Source: Chitinophagaceae bacterium UBA7600
GTDB lineage: Bacteria; Bacteroidota; Bacteroidia; Chitinophagales; Chitinophagaceae
Direction of reading: 5' to 3'
DNA length: 24,032 nt
Assembly (NCBI GenBank): GCA_002478885.1
Contig: DLKC01000079.1
Coordinates: 1 to 24,032, forward strand
Shown here one piece after another: positions 8,070 to 15,299 of the stretch. A program made the position numbers and the translations under genes. The notes below the pieces were generated by a model, which was not told the DNA's origin, did no database searches, and was given only the letters and a program-made list of their open reading frames with translations. Position 1 is the first letter of the stretch, and the number at the start of each line of letters is the position of its first letter.

Positions 8070-8489
8070 ATGAAAAGACACGCAACTGCCGTATGGAACG
8101 GCTCCGGAAAAGAAGGCAATGGTCATGTATCGGTGCAAAGCACTTTATTCAGCAATGCCCAGTACTCATTTAATTCGCGTTTTGCTGAAGGGGTGGGAAC
8201 AAATCCTGAAGAACTGGTGGCTGCTGCTCATGCCGGTTGCTTTAGCATGAAGTTGACTTTTGTTTTGGGCGCCGCAGGGTTTACTGCAGATACGATTGAA
8301 ACGAAATGTATCATTACTTTATCGCCTGAGCAGGGAGCAGTTACCAATTCACATTTAGTGCTGAAAGCAAAAGTACCCGGCATAAGCCAGGAAAAATTTG
8401 ATGAATGTGTTGCCGATGCTAAAGCTAACTGCCCAATAAGCAAATTGCTGAATGCTGATATTACCATCGAATCAACCCTTGAAGCTTAA
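8070..8489 (+). CDS. OsmC-family peroxiredoxin
   Basis: A 139-residue protein matching the OsmC subgroup that reduces organic hydroperoxides with a pair of cysteines. The peroxidatic cysteine is Cys57 in AAHAGCFSMKL, and the resolving cysteine is Cys121 in ANCPISKLL. Arg37 in SRFAEG and Glu47/48 in NPEELVAAAH occupy the usual positions of the catalytic Arg and Glu. Length is normal for the family. The ATG at 8070 begins MKRHATAVWNGSGKEG, a standard OsmC start. The GNAT gene begins 1 bp after the stop, so the two are probably one transcript. The name OsmC or Ohr is not resolved by length alone, but the KEG-containing N terminus favours OsmC. Confidence 0.93.
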   Translation: MKRHATAVWNGSGKEGNGHVSVQSTLFSNAQYSFNSRFAEGVGTNPEELVAAAHAGCFSMKLTFVLGAAGFTADTIETKCIITLSPEQGAVTNSHLVLKAKVPGISQEKFDECVADAKANCPISKLLNADITIESTLEA

Positions 8490-8490
8490 T

Positions 8491-8934
8491 ATGGAATTTG
8501 CGATTCGTAAAGCGACTGTAAAAGATGCGGCCGATGTTGCAAGGCTTTTTGATGATTATCGTGTGTGGTACCACCAGAAACCTGATTACGACGGAGCATT
8601 GCGTTTTCTCACAGAAAGGCTCGGGAACAACGAGAGCACGATCCTGATCGCCATAGTAAATGATGAGCTTGCCGGGTTTACCCAAATGTACCCTATCTTC
8701 ACCTCTGTGGGCATGGGGCGTGCGCTTTTGCTGAACGATCTTTTTGTTGCAGAAAAAGCGAGAAAAAAAGGTATTGCAAATAAGTTGCTGGAGGCTGCAA
8801 AAGCTTACGGCAAAACGCAAAACTGTAAATGGTTGATGCTGCAGACCAATAATGATAATTATGCCGCCCAGGCACTTTATGAAAAAAATGGCTGGATAAA
8901 GGAGTCTGACTTTTTTTATTCGGTCACGATATGA
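8491..8934 (+). CDS. GNAT family N-acetyltransferase
   Basis: A 147-residue single-domain acetyltransferase that transfers the acetyl group of acetyl-CoA to an amine. Motif A is visible as LLLNDLFVAEKARKKGIANKLL (79-100 by position), with RKKGIA (91-96) as the pyrophosphate-binding turn. Motif B follows with LMLQTNNDNYAAQALYEKNGW (115-135 by position). The ATG at 8491 is preferred over an in-frame TTG at 8452, which lies inside osmC and adds unrelated residues. The acceptor substrate is unknown; members of this type act on amino acids, polyamines or small drugs. It is translationally close to osmC and is followed by a strong hairpin. Confidence 0.9.
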   Translation: MEFAIRKATVKDAADVARLFDDYRVWYHQKPDYDGALRFLTERLGNNESTILIAIVNDELAGFTQMYPIFTSVGMGRALLLNDLFVAEKARKKGIANKLLEAAKAYGKTQNCKWLMLQTNNDNYAAQALYEKNGWIKESDFFYSVTI

Positions 8935-8950
8935 ATGTTGTGCTTCGTTG

Positions 8951-8983
8951 ACACAAAATCCTGCTGCCGGCAGGGTTTTGTGT
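8951..8983 (+). terminator. Strong hairpin terminator after the OsmC-GNAT unit
   Basis: A 14-bp stem, ACACAAAATCCTGC with GCAGGGTTTTGTGT (one G-U pair), closes a 5-nt loop TGCCG. It starts 16 bp after the GNAT stop. The following sequence TTACAGG has only a weak T-run, so termination may rest on the stem's own T-rich 3' arm. Confidence 0.75.
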
Positions 8984-9034
8984 TTACAGGGGGCAGGTTT
9001 ATCGATATTATCGTCCGTTTATCTAAAAAAATAG

Positions 9035-9062
9035 TTTGCCTTCTGCCGGTTTGTTAATTTTG
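9035..9062 (+). promoter_or_regulatory. Bacteroidota-type promoter, permease 1
   Basis: TTTG (9035-9038) and TAATTTTG (9055-9062) match the -33 and -7 elements (TTTG and TAnnTTTG) known from Bacteroidota, with a 16-bp spacer that is slightly short. The -7 box ends only 4 bp before the ATG at 9067, which predicts a leaderless or nearly leaderless transcript. Confidence 0.55.
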
Positions 9063-9066
9063 GAAC

Positions 9067-10326
9067 ATGCTGAAATCACTCGCCATTCTCTGGAACAGTT
9101 TTAAAATGTCTGTCCAGGAACTTAACAACAATAAGCTCCGCAGTTCCTTGTCTCTTATAGGCATTGCATTTGGCATTTTCTGCATTATTGGAGTGCTGGC
9201 TACTGTTGGCAGCCTTGAAGGCAAGATTCAGTCTGATATTAAGTCTCTTGGCAGCAATACTATTTATGTTGACAAGTGGGACTACAGTGCAGGCGGTGGT
9301 CCTGATTATCCGTGGTGGAAATATGTAAACAGGCCTATGCCTAAATACAACGAGGTTGGGTTTATTAAGAATGCGAGCACGCTGGCAAAATATGTGAGCT
9401 ATTTTAATGGTACAGGCGCCGATGTGACCTTTGAAAAATACATCATGAACAATACCAATATTTATGGTGTAAGCGAGGACTTCTCAGAAATTCAAACTGT
9501 TGATATTGGTAATGGCCGGTACCTGAATGAAACGGAATTTAAACGGGGAAATCCGGTGTGTGTTATCGGCTATGAAATAGCTAAGGGATTGTTTGATGAT
9601 CCTGCACGTGCGTTGGATAAAGAGGTTGCTTTCGAGGGAAAGCGGTTTAAAGTTATTGGCGTTGTTAAAAAGCAGGGCCAGAGCTTTGTGGGTGGTTTTG
9701 ACTATGATCACTGCCTTATCATCACCTATCGTGCCTATGCCGGCATTTATGATGTTAACCGCGAATGGAGCCAGCCCTTCATCATGGTAAATGGGCGTGA
9801 AGATGTATCTACCAAAGCGCTGATCGATGAACTCGAAGGGATTATGCGGCAGGCACGCAGATTAAGCCCCAGGGAGGAAGATAATTTTGCGCTTAACGAC
9901 GTAAACTCATTCAGCCAGGCGGTAAGTGGTTTCTTCGGTACCGTAAATATTGGAGGCTGGGCCATTGCCGGCCTGAGTCTTATAGTAGGCGCTTTTGGTG
10001 TGGCCAATATTATGTTTGTTACAGTGAGGGAACGAACGAGCCAGATCGGGCTTAAGAAAGCTATTGGTGCGAAGAGCCGAACCATACTTACCGAATTCCT
10101 ACTCGAAAGTGCATTCCTTTGCATCATTGGCGGTTTGATAGGACTGTTGATGGTCGGATTGCTCGCACTGGCCTTAAGTGGCGTCTTGCCATTTCCTATT
10201 ATCATCTCACCGGACATTATCACGCTGGCCTTCACTATCTGTGTCATACTTGGAGTGCTGTCAGGAATAATACCTGCATCCATAGCAGCAAGAATGAACC
10301 CCGTTGTTGCAATAAGAAGTAAATAA
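9067..10326 (+). CDS. MacB/FtsX-type ABC transporter permease (paralogue 1)
   Basis: A 419-residue inner-membrane protein with the MacB-like layout. It has one N-terminal membrane helix (about residues 27-50, LSLIGIAFGIFCIIGVL), a periplasmic domain of about 220 residues (roughly 55-285), and an FtsX domain with three membrane helices (roughly 292-410). The FtsX coupling region reads VRERTSQIGLKKAIGAKSR. Such permeases pair with a cytosolic ATPase and act in mechanotransmission or export of lipids, peptides or antibiotics. No ATPase gene is present within the window. Its neighbour is a close paralogue with nearly identical membrane parts and a diverged periplasmic domain. Start chosen at 9067 because the paralogue begins at the equivalent codon. 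Confidence 0.93.
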   Translation: MLKSLAILWNSFKMSVQELNNNKLRSSLSLIGIAFGIFCIIGVLATVGSLEGKIQSDIKSLGSNTIYVDKWDYSAGGGPDYPWWKYVNRPMPKYNEVGFIKNASTLAKYVSYFNGTGADVTFEKYIMNNTNIYGVSEDFSEIQTVDIGNGRYLNETEFKRGNPVCVIGYEIAKGLFDDPARALDKEVAFEGKRFKVIGVVKKQGQSFVGGFDYDHCLIITYRAYAGIYDVNREWSQPFIMVNGREDVSTKALIDELEGIMRQARRLSPREEDNFALNDVNSFSQAVSGFFGTVNIGGWAIAGLSLIVGAFGVANIMFVTVRERTSQIGLKKAIGAKSRTILTEFLLESAFLCIIGGLIGLLMVGLLALALSGVLPFPIIISPDIITLAFTICVILGVLSGIIPASIAARMNPVVAIRSK

Positions 10327-10329
10327 AGC

Positions 10330-10358
10330 ATTGAGCACTGTCTGTTTCATTAAATTTG
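10330..10358 (+). promoter_or_regulatory. Bacteroidota-type promoter, permease 2
   Basis: ATTG (10330-10333) and TAAATTTG (10351-10358, a full match to TAnnTTTG) are 17 bp apart. The -7 box again ends exactly 4 bp before the ATG (10363), the same arrangement as at the first permease. Permease 2 may therefore have its own leaderless promoter in the 36-bp gap. Confidence 0.5.
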
Positions 10359-10362
10359 ATCC

Positions 10363-11616
10363 ATGTTCAAGTCGATCACCATATTCTGGAACAGCTTCAA
10401 GATGTCTGTTCAGGAACTGAACAACAATAAACTCCGCAGTTCACTCTCGCTTATCGGTATTGCATTCGGCATTTTCTGTATCATCGGTGTACTTACTACC
10501 GTAGGCAGTCTTGAGGCCAAAATACAATCTGATATAAAATCACTCGGCACCAACACTATTTACATTATGAAGTGGCCTATCGGCGGCGGTGATGAATATC
10601 CCTGGTGGAAATACGTAAACCGGCCACAGCCGAAGCTCAGCGAGTTGAAATTTGTAAAAGAAAAGACCACACTTGCCAAATACGTGTGCTCTTACAATTC
10701 TACCGGGGCTAACCTCAATTATGAAAAGTATCAACTAAGCAACGCAAGCATCTATGGTGTCAGCGAAGAATTCTCGCTGATGCAATCCATCAAAGTTGTA
10801 TACGGCCGCTACCTTACAGAAGCGGAATTTTTAAGAGGTTCCCCCGTTGCTGTGATCGGTTACGATAACGCAGAGAAACTATTTGGCAATGCCGAAAAAG
10901 CCGTAGGCAAACAAATAACCTTCGATGGTAAAAAAGTTACCCTGATAGGCGTGTTGAAAAAGCAGGGACAAAGTTTTGGCCCAGGCTTCGATTATGATTA
11001 CTGTGTCATTATTTCAAGAAACTTTTATGCAGGCATTTACGACATTAACAATCCTTACAGCGATGCGTTCATCATGGTCAATGGTAAAGACAATGTTAGC
11101 ACCAAGGCATTGATAGACGAACTGGAAGGCGTAATGCGGCAGGTAAGAAGGCTTAGTCCAAAAGACGAAGATAATTTTGCACTTAACGATATCAATGTTT
11201 TCAGCCAGCAGGTAAGTGGTTTTTTCGGTACGGTAAACATCGGCGGCTGGGCCATTGCCGGCCTTAGCCTTATCGTGGGTGCGTTCGGTGTAGCAAATAT
11301 TATGTTTGTTACCGTAAGGGAACGTACCAGCCAGATCGGCCTTAAAAAAGCCATTGGTGCCAAGAGCCGCACCATACTCACCGAGTTCCTGCTCGAAAGT
11401 GCATTCCTTTGCATCGTGGGCGGGCTCATCGGCCTTGCGATGGTAGAACTGCTTGCCCTGGCGCTTAGCGGCGTATTACCTTTTCCTATCGTTATTTCAA
11501 CCGATATCATCACACTGGCATTTTCTATCTGTGTAATACTTGGGGTACTTTCGGGTATAATTCCCGCATCCATTGCCGCAAGAATGAACCCTGTTGTGGC
11601 CATTAGAAGTAAATAG
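10363..11616 (+). CDS. MacB/FtsX-type ABC transporter permease (paralogue 2)
   Basis: A 417-residue permease with the same topology as its upstream neighbour. Residues 9-62 and the last 150 or so residues are almost identical between the two; the periplasmic part (about 65-250) is clearly less similar. The DNA of the conserved parts differs at many third codon positions, so the duplication is not recent and protein sequence has been kept by selection. The most likely arrangement is two related permeases, possibly a heterodimer, sharing one ATPase encoded elsewhere. The last 14 residues, SIAARMNPVVAIRSK without the first, are the same in both. No terminator is seen after the stop; a repeat copy lies 52 bp downstream. 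Confidence 0.93.
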   Translation: MFKSITIFWNSFKMSVQELNNNKLRSSLSLIGIAFGIFCIIGVLTTVGSLEAKIQSDIKSLGTNTIYIMKWPIGGGDEYPWWKYVNRPQPKLSELKFVKEKTTLAKYVCSYNSTGANLNYEKYQLSNASIYGVSEEFSLMQSIKVVYGRYLTEAEFLRGSPVAVIGYDNAEKLFGNAEKAVGKQITFDGKKVTLIGVLKKQGQSFGPGFDYDYCVIISRNFYAGIYDINNPYSDAFIMVNGKDNVSTKALIDELEGVMRQVRRLSPKDEDNFALNDINVFSQQVSGFFGTVNIGGWAIAGLSLIVGAFGVANIMFVTVRERTSQIGLKKAIGAKSRTILTEFLLESAFLCIVGGLIGLAMVELLALALSGVLPFPIVISTDIITLAFSICVILGVLSGIIPASIAARMNPVVAIRSK

Positions 11617-11667
11617 TTGTAAGCAATTCATTATTGTGCCGGCTATCGTGTTTCATGGTATCGCCTC

Positions 11668-11686
11668 TTGCGTCGCACGCTTGTAC
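11668..11686 (+). repeat. Dispersed intergenic repeat, A copy R4
   Basis: TTGCGTCGCACGCTTGTAC has one mismatch to the consensus. A GTGCCGGC box lies about 30 bp upstream. It is 3' of the second permease gene in the same orientation and upstream of tsaD. Its downstream flank contains GCTGAGCAAAG, the reverse complement of 11 bases just upstream of the copy at 3528. Confidence 0.85.
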
Positions 11687-11775
11687 TTTTGGTTCATTGC
11701 TGAGCAAAGCTGCACTTATACTGTTCAACAAATATTCCTGTCCATATCGGCAGAGTTTTATTTTTGCGCTTCGGT

Positions 11776-12813
11776 ATGAAAAATGAAAACGATACTTCGG
11801 CGAGCACAAAAGAAGCATGCATTCTTGCGATCGAATCGTCCTGCGATGAAACTTCGGCTTCCATTTGTGTAGGTGGGAAAATTTTATCCAACTTCATTGC
11901 CAACCAGACCGTACATGAGCAATACGGTGGCGTGGTGCCCGAACTTGCAAGCAGGGCACACATGCAGCATATTGTACCCGTTGTTGATGCTGCTTTAAAA
12001 ACAGCCAATACATCGCTTGAAAATATAGACGCAGTAGCTTTTACACAGGCACCCGGGTTGATCGGCAGCCTGCTGGTAGGCGCACAGTTTGCCAAATCAT
12101 TGTCACTTGCACTGAATAAACCATTGATCGCGGTGCATCATATGCAGGCACATGTGCTTGCCAACCTTATTGCTGAGCCAAAACCATCGTTTCCATTTTT
12201 ATGTCTAACAGTCAGCGGCGGACATACACAGATCGTCCTGGCAGCATCGCCATACAACTTAAAAGTAATTGGAGAAACGATCGACGACGCAGCCGGTGAA
12301 GCATTTGATAAAACTGCCAAGTTACTCGGGCTTCCCTATCCCGGCGGGCCGCTGATTGACAAATATGCCAAAGAAGGCAACCCGCTTGCGTTTAAATTCG
12401 CGGAGCCGCAAATACCGGAAATGAATTTCTCGTTCAGTGGGCTCAAGACTTCTGTGCTGTATTTTTTACAGGCAAGAAAACTCGAAGACGAGCAGTTTAT
12501 TCAAAAACATTTGCCTGATTTGTGCGCATCTGTTCAACACACGATCATCAATATTCTTATCAAAAAATTAAAGAAGGCGGTAAAGCAAACCGGTATCAAC
12601 CGGGTTTGTATTGCAGGCGGTGTAAGCGCCAACAGTGGGCTTCGCAATGCACTGACGTCAACCGGTGAAAAAGAAGGCTGGCAAACGTTCATTCCCTCGT
12701 TTCAATACTGCACAGACAATGCCGGTATGATCGCCATAACGGCTTATTATAAATATCTCGCCGGTGATTTCGCGGAACTTGATATTAGTCCTACAGCAAG
12801 AGCGGAATGGTAA
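11776..12813 (+). CDS. tsaD: tRNA N6-adenosine threonylcarbamoyltransferase TsaD
   Basis: TsaD transfers the threonylcarbamoyl group from TC-AMP to A37 of tRNAs reading ANN codons, together with TsaB and TsaE, in the cytosol. The 345-residue product has normal length. The start of the ASKHA fold reads ILAIESSCDETSASI (16-30). Metal ligands are His122 and His126 in HHMQAH and Asp314 in CTDNAGM. The nucleotide site shows SGGHTQIV (147-154) and GGVSANSGLR (281-290). The ATG at 11776 is chosen over an in-frame TTG at 11764. A TATTTTTG box (11759-11766) matches the -7 promoter consensus 9 bp before the ATG, but no good -33 partner is visible. Genes for TsaB and TsaE are not in the window. Confidence 0.97.
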   Translation: MKNENDTSASTKEACILAIESSCDETSASICVGGKILSNFIANQTVHEQYGGVVPELASRAHMQHIVPVVDAALKTANTSLENIDAVAFTQAPGLIGSLLVGAQFAKSLSLALNKPLIAVHHMQAHVLANLIAEPKPSFPFLCLTVSGGHTQIVLAASPYNLKVIGETIDDAAGEAFDKTAKLLGLPYPGGPLIDKYAKEGNPLAFKFAEPQIPEMNFSFSGLKTSVLYFLQARKLEDEQFIQKHLPDLCASVQHTIINILIKKLKKAVKQTGINRVCIAGGVSANSGLRNALTSTGEKEGWQTFIPSFQYCTDNAGMIAITAYYKYLAGDFAELDISPTARAEW

Positions 12814-12887
12814 CAAGGCCCATCCATAAATTCAAAATAAGAACAAGTGCAATAAATTAATGCAGCAGTTGTATTGTGTTGTGTAAA

Positions 12888-12914
12888 GCGATGCAGTACA
12901 AGTGTGCGACGCAA
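12888..12914 (-). repeat. Dispersed intergenic repeat, A copy R5
   Basis: The minus-strand core (12914 to 12896) is a perfect TTGCGTCGCACACTTGTAC. It continues with TGCATCGC, which the copy at 16350 also has; the 13-mer GCGATGCAGTACA is identical on the plus strand at both places. It is 3' of the aminotransferase gene in that gene's orientation. Confidence 0.88.
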
Positions 12915-12959
12915 CGGAAGCCGGGCAAAGTATCTGCTGTTGGGAACACCACAGGTCTC

Positions 12960-14072
12960 TTAGAGCGCTTCACTCGCATCAATCGCTTTGGAAATATTTT
13001 CAAGCCCCGTTTTCAGTGTTGGTTGATCGATCCATCCGAAACCGATGCGCATATAAGTATCGGGCATCGCAAACCAGTGACCCGGCCCAACCATTGTTTT
13101 GAATTGCTGCATAAGTATGCGGTAAAATTTTTCGGTATCAACTTTAATATTACTTACAAATCTTGGGAAGCATACCACACCACCTTGCGGCATTACGCAC
13201 TCAAGCCGCTTTTCTTTTTGTAACCATTGCTGCAGCACTTCAAAATTCTGCATGCATTTATTGTTGATGGCTTTTGCGAATCTTTCTTTTTGCGGCCAGA
13301 AGCGATAAGCAACTTCTTCGTCGATGGCTGAATTGCTGATGTGGATCATTTCCTTCGCTGCAAGAAATTGTTCCATTAACTCAGTATGCTGTGTAATAAG
13401 CCAGCCCATTCTTAAACCGGGTAAGCCAAAAGCTTTTGACAAAGAAGAAACACTGATCACATTCCTGCTTTTCTGTGCCATGATAGGGTAGGGCGTTTTA
13501 AAACAGGCATCGCGGTAAGTTTCGTCAACAAGCAGGATAAGGTTGTTGCTTTCTGCAACAGCGATCAGTTGTTCTATTTCTTCTTCTTTCATCAACATTC
13601 CTGTCGGGTTGTGCGGCGAGGTGATGCTAATGAGTTTTGTGGCTGTAGTTATTGCAGCTTCAATCGCGGCAATATTTACTTTCCATGACTTTTCAAATGC
13701 CAGGTCAATAAAAGTTATGCTGCAACCAATGGTAACCGGCACTTCAATATTGGTGGCATAGTTTGGCCGCACAACGATCAAATGGTCTTTTTCAGTAAGC
13801 AGCGATGTGTTGATGATAAATAAAGCGCCCGCCGCGCCTGCGGTGAGTAAAACGTTGTTTTCATCGTCAAGGCCTGCTTCTGCAGCGATCATTTTTCTAA
13901 AAGCTGTATGGCCCCTATGACCAATGTATTCGAGTTTAAGCGCCTCCAACGAAACATTCAATTCTTCAAAACGGATATCAGTGACTGAACTTTCTGACAG
14001 GTTATAATCTATCGCATCGTAACCCACTTCTTCAGGAGATTCTTTTTCTATCGGCATTCTTTTATACAGCAT
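12960..14072 (-). CDS. PLP-dependent aminotransferase, class I/II fold
   Basis: A 370-residue fold-type I aminotransferase. The PLP lysine is Lys213 in SSLSKAFGLPGLRMGW, a typical class I/II signature. TSPHNPTG (151-158) and VDETYRD (182-188) supply the cofactor-binding Asn, Asp and Tyr. TAGAAGALF (77-85) is the phosphate-binding turn, and YMRIGFG near the C terminus carries the substrate carboxylate-binding Arg. It would exchange amino groups between an amino acid and a 2-oxo acid; the acceptor cannot be told from sequence. The sequence is shorter than AspC and closer to uncharacterised aminotransferases of this phylum. A near-match to a -7 box (TAATTTTA) lies about 20 bp upstream of the start. 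No operon partner. Confidence 0.92.
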   Translation of the reverse strand: MLYKRMPIEKESPEEVGYDAIDYNLSESSVTDIRFEELNVSLEALKLEYIGHRGHTAFRKMIAAEAGLDDENNVLLTAGAAGALFIINTSLLTEKDHLIVVRPNYATNIEVPVTIGCSITFIDLAFEKSWKVNIAAIEAAITTATKLISITSPHNPTGMLMKEEEIEQLIAVAESNNLILLVDETYRDACFKTPYPIMAQKSRNVISVSSLSKAFGLPGLRMGWLITQHTELMEQFLAAKEMIHISNSAIDEEVAYRFWPQKERFAKAINNKCMQNFEVLQQWLQKEKRLECVMPQGGVVCFPRFVSNIKVDTEKFYRILMQQFKTMVGPGHWFAMPDTYMRIGFGWIDQPTLKTGLENISKAIDASEAL

Positions 14073-14148
14073 AAACGCATTTTTTTAAAATTAAGCATTC
14101 GCTTTTGTGTAACGCTTTCAACAAAAAAATATTCCTGCATGTGCGGGA

Positions 14149-14167
14149 TTGCGTCGTACAGTTTTGC
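14149..14167 (+). repeat. Degenerate copy of the dispersed repeat (R6)
   Basis: TTGCGTCGTACAGTTTTGC matches the consensus at 15 of 19 positions and keeps the TTGCGTCG part. It lies between the divergent starts of the aminotransferase and HU-CCDC81-like genes. Assignment to the family is likely but not certain. Confidence 0.5.
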
Positions 14168-14229
14168 CTTTCATTTTCATTGCCAGTGCCAATGCCTGTT
14201 TCTTTTGGGCAAATCCCTATCTTCACATT

Positions 14230-14790
14230 ATGTACCTGTATTTACATCAGTATTTTGCTACCAATAAAAGATTGTCATTACCTGGTATCGGAACGTTTGA
14301 GACCAGCTATACACCCGCCGATCTTGACTTTGTTAACCGTTCATTAAAGGCACCTGTTTTTAATATTATATTTCATGCTGAAGAAAAAATAACGGACGAT
14401 AACCTGGTTGCATTTCTTGCTATGCGAACCGGAAACAGCGTTGAAGATTGTGCCGCTGCATTTAACGATTTCAGCAATGCGATGCAGCAAAAACTGAAAG
14501 CCGGCGAAACAGAAAACCTGCCAGGCATCGGATCTATAAAGCTTGAGCAAAAGCATTATGTGTTTACGCCCGATAATGCCGTTCAGCAATTTTTCCCTGC
14601 GGTTACGGCAGAAAAGATTGTGCGGCCTAATGCAAGCCACACGGTAAAAGTTGGCGAGGAGGAAAAGACTTCTGAACAAATGCACGAATTGCTGAACACG
14701 GCTGTAAAAAAAGATCCCTGGATGCTGGCCGCCACCCTACTCGCCGCCGCTGGTATTATAGCCATCGCAGCATATTATCTTACGAAATAA
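14230..14790 (+). CDS. HU-CCDC81-like protein with C-terminal membrane anchor
   Basis: A 186-residue protein resembling the bacterial CCDC81 HU-like domains of Bacteroidota. Two related units are visible. The first has the motif RLSLPGIGTFETSYTPADLDF (14-34 by position); the second repeats ENLPGIGSIKLEQKHYVF (95-112). A short variable linker follows, then one membrane helix, WMLAATLLAAAGIIAIAAYY (164-183), at the extreme C terminus. In many relatives the HU-like pair is joined to a SPOR peptidoglycan-binding domain; none is present here. The N terminus would face the cytosol, a tail-anchored arrangement. I use the ATG at 14230; upstream extension to 14149 would run through a repeat copy and add an unrelated segment. 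Family assignment rests on motif memory, not on a search. Confidence 0.78.
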   Translation: MYLYLHQYFATNKRLSLPGIGTFETSYTPADLDFVNRSLKAPVFNIIFHAEEKITDDNLVAFLAMRTGNSVEDCAAAFNDFSNAMQQKLKAGETENLPGIGSIKLEQKHYVFTPDNAVQQFFPAVTAEKIVRPNASHTVKVGEEEKTSEQMHELLNTAVKKDPWMLAATLLAAAGIIAIAAYYLTK

Positions 14791-14894
14791 TATGCCCATT
14801 CAATACCTGACGTGACTTATCAGGCGATGCCTGGAAGCCAACATTTCCGTACAGGTAAATCTTCACTGACGATAAGAAAGGCGGACTAAAAACA

Positions 14895-15269
14895 CTATTC
14901 CTGGTCTGTAGAAATATCCTGGCCAAACTGCAGCATGTAGCCATTGTTGTCATAGATAGCGAACTCACGCATCTGCCATTCGAAATCTTCGAGCGGGTAA
15001 ACAATTTTTGCTTTGTCTTTTAACTGCTTCCACAAAGTTGACGCATCATCAGTTACAAAATAAAAAGTACCGGTAAAGGTTGGCCTGTCAAAGGGCGTGT
15101 GTTCATTTGGTCTTGAGATCATTAATTCTATCCCATCTCTTTGCATCGCAGCCCAACCAAGGTCTGCGTCCATCGACACGCAATCAAACCCAAGATGCGT
15201 TTTATAAAAGTCGATTGTTTCCCTGAATTGATCTGTCCACATCATCGGTGTTAATTTTAGCAATCCCAT
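14895..15269 (-). CDS. VOC (glyoxalase/bleomycin-resistance fold) protein
   Basis: A 124-residue single VOC protein with two beta-alpha-beta-beta-beta units. The first opens LTPMMWTDQFRETIDFYKTHLGFD (by position 6-29), the second covers FYFVTDDASTLWKQL to the closing YDNNGYMLQFGQD. The places where metallo-VOC enzymes usually carry a first-strand His and a last-strand Glu hold Met and Gln here, so metal-dependent catalysis is doubtful. A binding role, or a resistance role by sequestration, is possible but unsupported. It starts 30 bp after the AraC-Ogt stop on the same strand. A TAATTTTG box on the minus strand (15302 to 15295) overlaps that stop, but lacks a clear -33 partner. Confidence 0.85.
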   Translation of the reverse strand: MGLLKLTPMMWTDQFRETIDFYKTHLGFDCVSMDADLGWAAMQRDGIELMISRPNEHTPFDRPTFTGTFYFVTDDASTLWKQLKDKAKIVYPLEDFEWQMREFAIYDNNGYMLQFGQDISTDQE

Positions 15270-15299
15270 AGGTGAATTTTATTTCGAAAGTATACAAAA

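Noticed and set aside
8941..8960. Further repeat copy (TGCTTCGTTGACACAAAATC)
   Set aside because: Only GCTTCGTTG matches the A flank, and the rest is the stem of the GNAT terminator.
14821..14833. CAGGC-GAT-GCCTG hairpin as terminator of the HU-CCDC81-like gene
   Set aside because: The stem has only 5 bp and no T-tract follows on either strand.
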